Origin: a virus
Length of the DNA: 25,291 nucleotides
Virus record (IMG/VR): IMGVR_UViG_3300025082_002101
Span: 1 to 25,291 of that record
Direction: 5' to 3' (one strand)
In this document: positions 24,901-25,291 of the stretch, piece by piece
Position numbering within the stretch: position 1 is the stretch's first letter
How the letters are laid out: every line of letters begins with the position of its first letter
Notes under the pieces: generated by a model
Told to the model about the DNA's origin: nothing
What the model saw: the letters and a program-made list of their open reading frames with translations, nothing else
Database searches by the model: none
Translations under genes and position numbers: made by a program

Positions 24901-25291
24901 CTAGGTGTAATACTCCACTATCGTAAGCAACCACCGTATCAGCAGCAGCCACCGCACCTATCAACTGTCTTAGATCTAATAAACCACAGGTATTCATTAT
25001 CCCTTTATTTAAGATACCGTAGATACCAGACGTATCACCTACTAAAACCACCTGTGTATCTTCTGAAAGTTTATCTATCAAAGATTTTAACTTACCAAAC
25101 GGTAGTACCCTGTAATTACTTGTAGAACCAGCTTGGATAACAACTATCTTTTTATCCCGTGCTGATGTTTTAATATAATGTGCTACTTCTTGTACTTTTT
25201 GGTTTTTTTGTATCCAAACCTTTACGGCATAAAAGTAATCCTGAATGTCTTGTTTTGTTACTTCTACGTTAAGCTCTTTTCCCCACTCTTT
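21947..25291 (-). CDS. Giant four-domain glycosyltransferase (GT9-GT2-GT2-GT-B), N-terminus beyond window
   Basis: At least 1114 residues; the frame is open to the window edge, so the start is outside. Numbering from the first visible codon: the GT9-like domain (1 to about 205) shows VVIQAGSTSNYRVLPFGKL, YDSGVLHLALLLQKPTIGLMGP and a Cys-rich CKCSPCW...C end, as in heptosyltransferases. GT2 domain A (about 271-480) has SIIVLTRN, VVDNHSSD, the DxD-like LDNDQ (354-358), a GGGG loop and YYEDSDFSFR. GT2 domain B (about 505-735) has IGIYITTWNREKTV, LIDDGSEDNT, the acidic CLDSDDE (599-605) and GAVDFDLALK. The last part (about 745-1114) is a GT-B domain like the next gene. Four sugar-transfer modules on one chain could build a defined oligosaccharide in order (inference). 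A TTG at 25081 is only an internal codon. Confidence 0.85.
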   Translation of the reverse strand, partial: KEWGKELNVEVTKQDIQDYFYAVKVWIQKNQKVQEVAHYIKTSARDKKIVVIQAGSTSNYRVLPFGKLKSLIDKLSEDTQVVLVGDTSGIYGILNKGIMNTCGLLDLRQLIGAVAAADTVVAYDSGVLHLALLLQKPTIGLMGPSRKGDRFKDYLSYIRFVNARKCKCSPCWFNYSPECHERMLRSKQTKCMNSIPVTTINREVRRMFFRNDTKIDQIFQGGRGENIKVPPGEIIDTRFVQGGDKSLPDGFTQVFIKDIITSIPTEIGNEKLSIIVLTRNQLTVTKKCIQALENNKDCGMEVEIIVVDNHSSDSTIKWLSTRNVKIIGNGLNKGVAKARNQGAEAATGDYLLFLDNDQIISKNTLQKYLAKINSFDLLGIEHWTMHEDGNPTPVKFVKDFDIYDYVGGGGLVVKKETFNKLAGFDEIFSPAYYEDSDFSFRAKRERLNIGVLHGSNIKHIAHSTLRDKTLLDFDPQKVGAKSKKKFLKRWKRFLCGSSILGVEAKDVTIGIYITTWNREKTVERAIDSIAKQTRLPDEVLLIDDGSEDNTVAIAKRALKRLKNEVGIKNVRLIRTKENKGIGFTSRKVMDYMTSDLIGCLDSDDELLPKAVHHVLKVYYKNPFVGFFYTNYINQDGVVGTQSKQITTTFNNYSERKMISSQFKVWSRESYNKTDGFNPKLRGAVDFDLALKLEEVTRCLYIDKPLYVIHKGRSSMNLQEQADGHRKALTDAKIRRMRKRSFKKHKVILRVRRYQKIRICKSSDGLRNTYGYKTYLMCKKVLKQEVAPTKRYMDGVFIIDWGESADVFKESLLEIINRVEPDVVIVHQEPNWYVPIVKTVCDDLKIPWLFEVHDMTSHRLPLDQISQKELFGEKVGFEESHGIIVVTPSTVSWAKQRYDITAPWITIPSTPSLNMLPKNKLPKKQDGTHIVYMGGVSTQNWRSDIRYRYNLPQFQEITKQGINVHVYPNSFNLIKDVEYGAETRKNSRLHIYTPLPFDELMETITQYHFGICTWNIESSSKSTIDFVRTAMPNRFWDFLGAGLPVIVHNNPTIGEIAEDYGFGFQCDDLEKLKEKINNFGKNKTIPDEKIKLFMMDNFAWKLDKLIRFVMEDYHV

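Noticed and set aside
24859-25125. TTG at 25081 as the true start of the large glycosyltransferase
   Set aside because: The frame upstream encodes the conserved VVIQAGSTSNYRVLPFGKL segment of a GT9 domain up to the window edge, so the start lies outside.
1-25291. Use of an alternative genetic code (recoded stop codons)
   Set aside because: TAA, TAG and TGA all end recognisable genes at expected lengths with normal overlaps, and large frames contain none of them internally.
1-25291. tRNA genes, integrase or attachment site
   Set aside because: No cloverleaf-like sequence, recombinase motif or tRNA-end duplication was seen in the gaps. The gaps are few and mostly under 20 bases.

Overview
The window is AT-rich (by eye under 40% GC). 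Every convincing gene reads on the minus strand, so the transcriptional order runs from base 25291 down to base 1. It looks like part of a long-tailed (siphovirus-type) bacteriophage genome or prophage. No integrase, terminase, portal, capsid, tRNA or host gene is visible. The NlpC/P60-type tail peptidase argues for a peptidoglycan-bearing bacterial host, but nothing identifies that host.

Left half, bases 1-13687: a compact neck and tail module. In transcription order it holds a small Lys-rich protein, a neck/connector-like protein, an HK97 gp10-like protein, two tail-terminator-like proteins flanking a small basic protein, the major tail protein, tail assembly chaperones joined by a -1 ribosomal frameshift, a 1008-residue tape measure protein, and the tail-tip set (DUF2460-like, DUF2163/gpL-like with four cysteines, NlpC/P60-like, and a lambda gpJ-like hub of at least 1297 residues cut by the window edge). 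The tip order matches lambda M-L-K-J and gene-transfer-agent g12-g15.

Right half, bases 13759-25291: a carbohydrate-modification cassette of at least eleven genes. It encodes a UDP-GlcNAc 2-epimerase, an FkbM-type methyltransferase, an NAD-dependent sugar epimerase, a WbqC-family protein, a polysaccharide-deacetylase-like protein, a glycosyltransferase-like protein, a class I methyltransferase, two tandem sulfotransferase-like proteins, a glycosyltransferase, and a giant protein with four glycosyltransferase domains (GT9, GT2, GT2 and a GT-B-type domain). Most genes overlap by 4 bases (ATGA), which implies tight co-translation. No flippase, polymerase or lipid-carrier initiating transferase is visible. 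The cassette may therefore act directly on an acceptor such as a virion protein, host surface glycan or modified base; this is inference.

The strongest non-obvious signals are: (i) a complete -1 frameshift signal (A AAA AAA, 7-nt spacer holding the 0-frame stop, 7-bp hairpin) at 9134-9174; (ii) a 23-bp motif matching at 20 positions in the only two intergenic gaps longer than about 60 bp, upstream of the neck/tail module and of the sulfotransferase genes, possibly a phage promoter or operator; (iii) the sulfation/glycosylation cassette with recent tandem duplications; (iv) a carbohydrate-binding-like insertion in the tail-tip hub; (v) about 25 copies of the palindrome ACCGGT, several times the number expected from composition.
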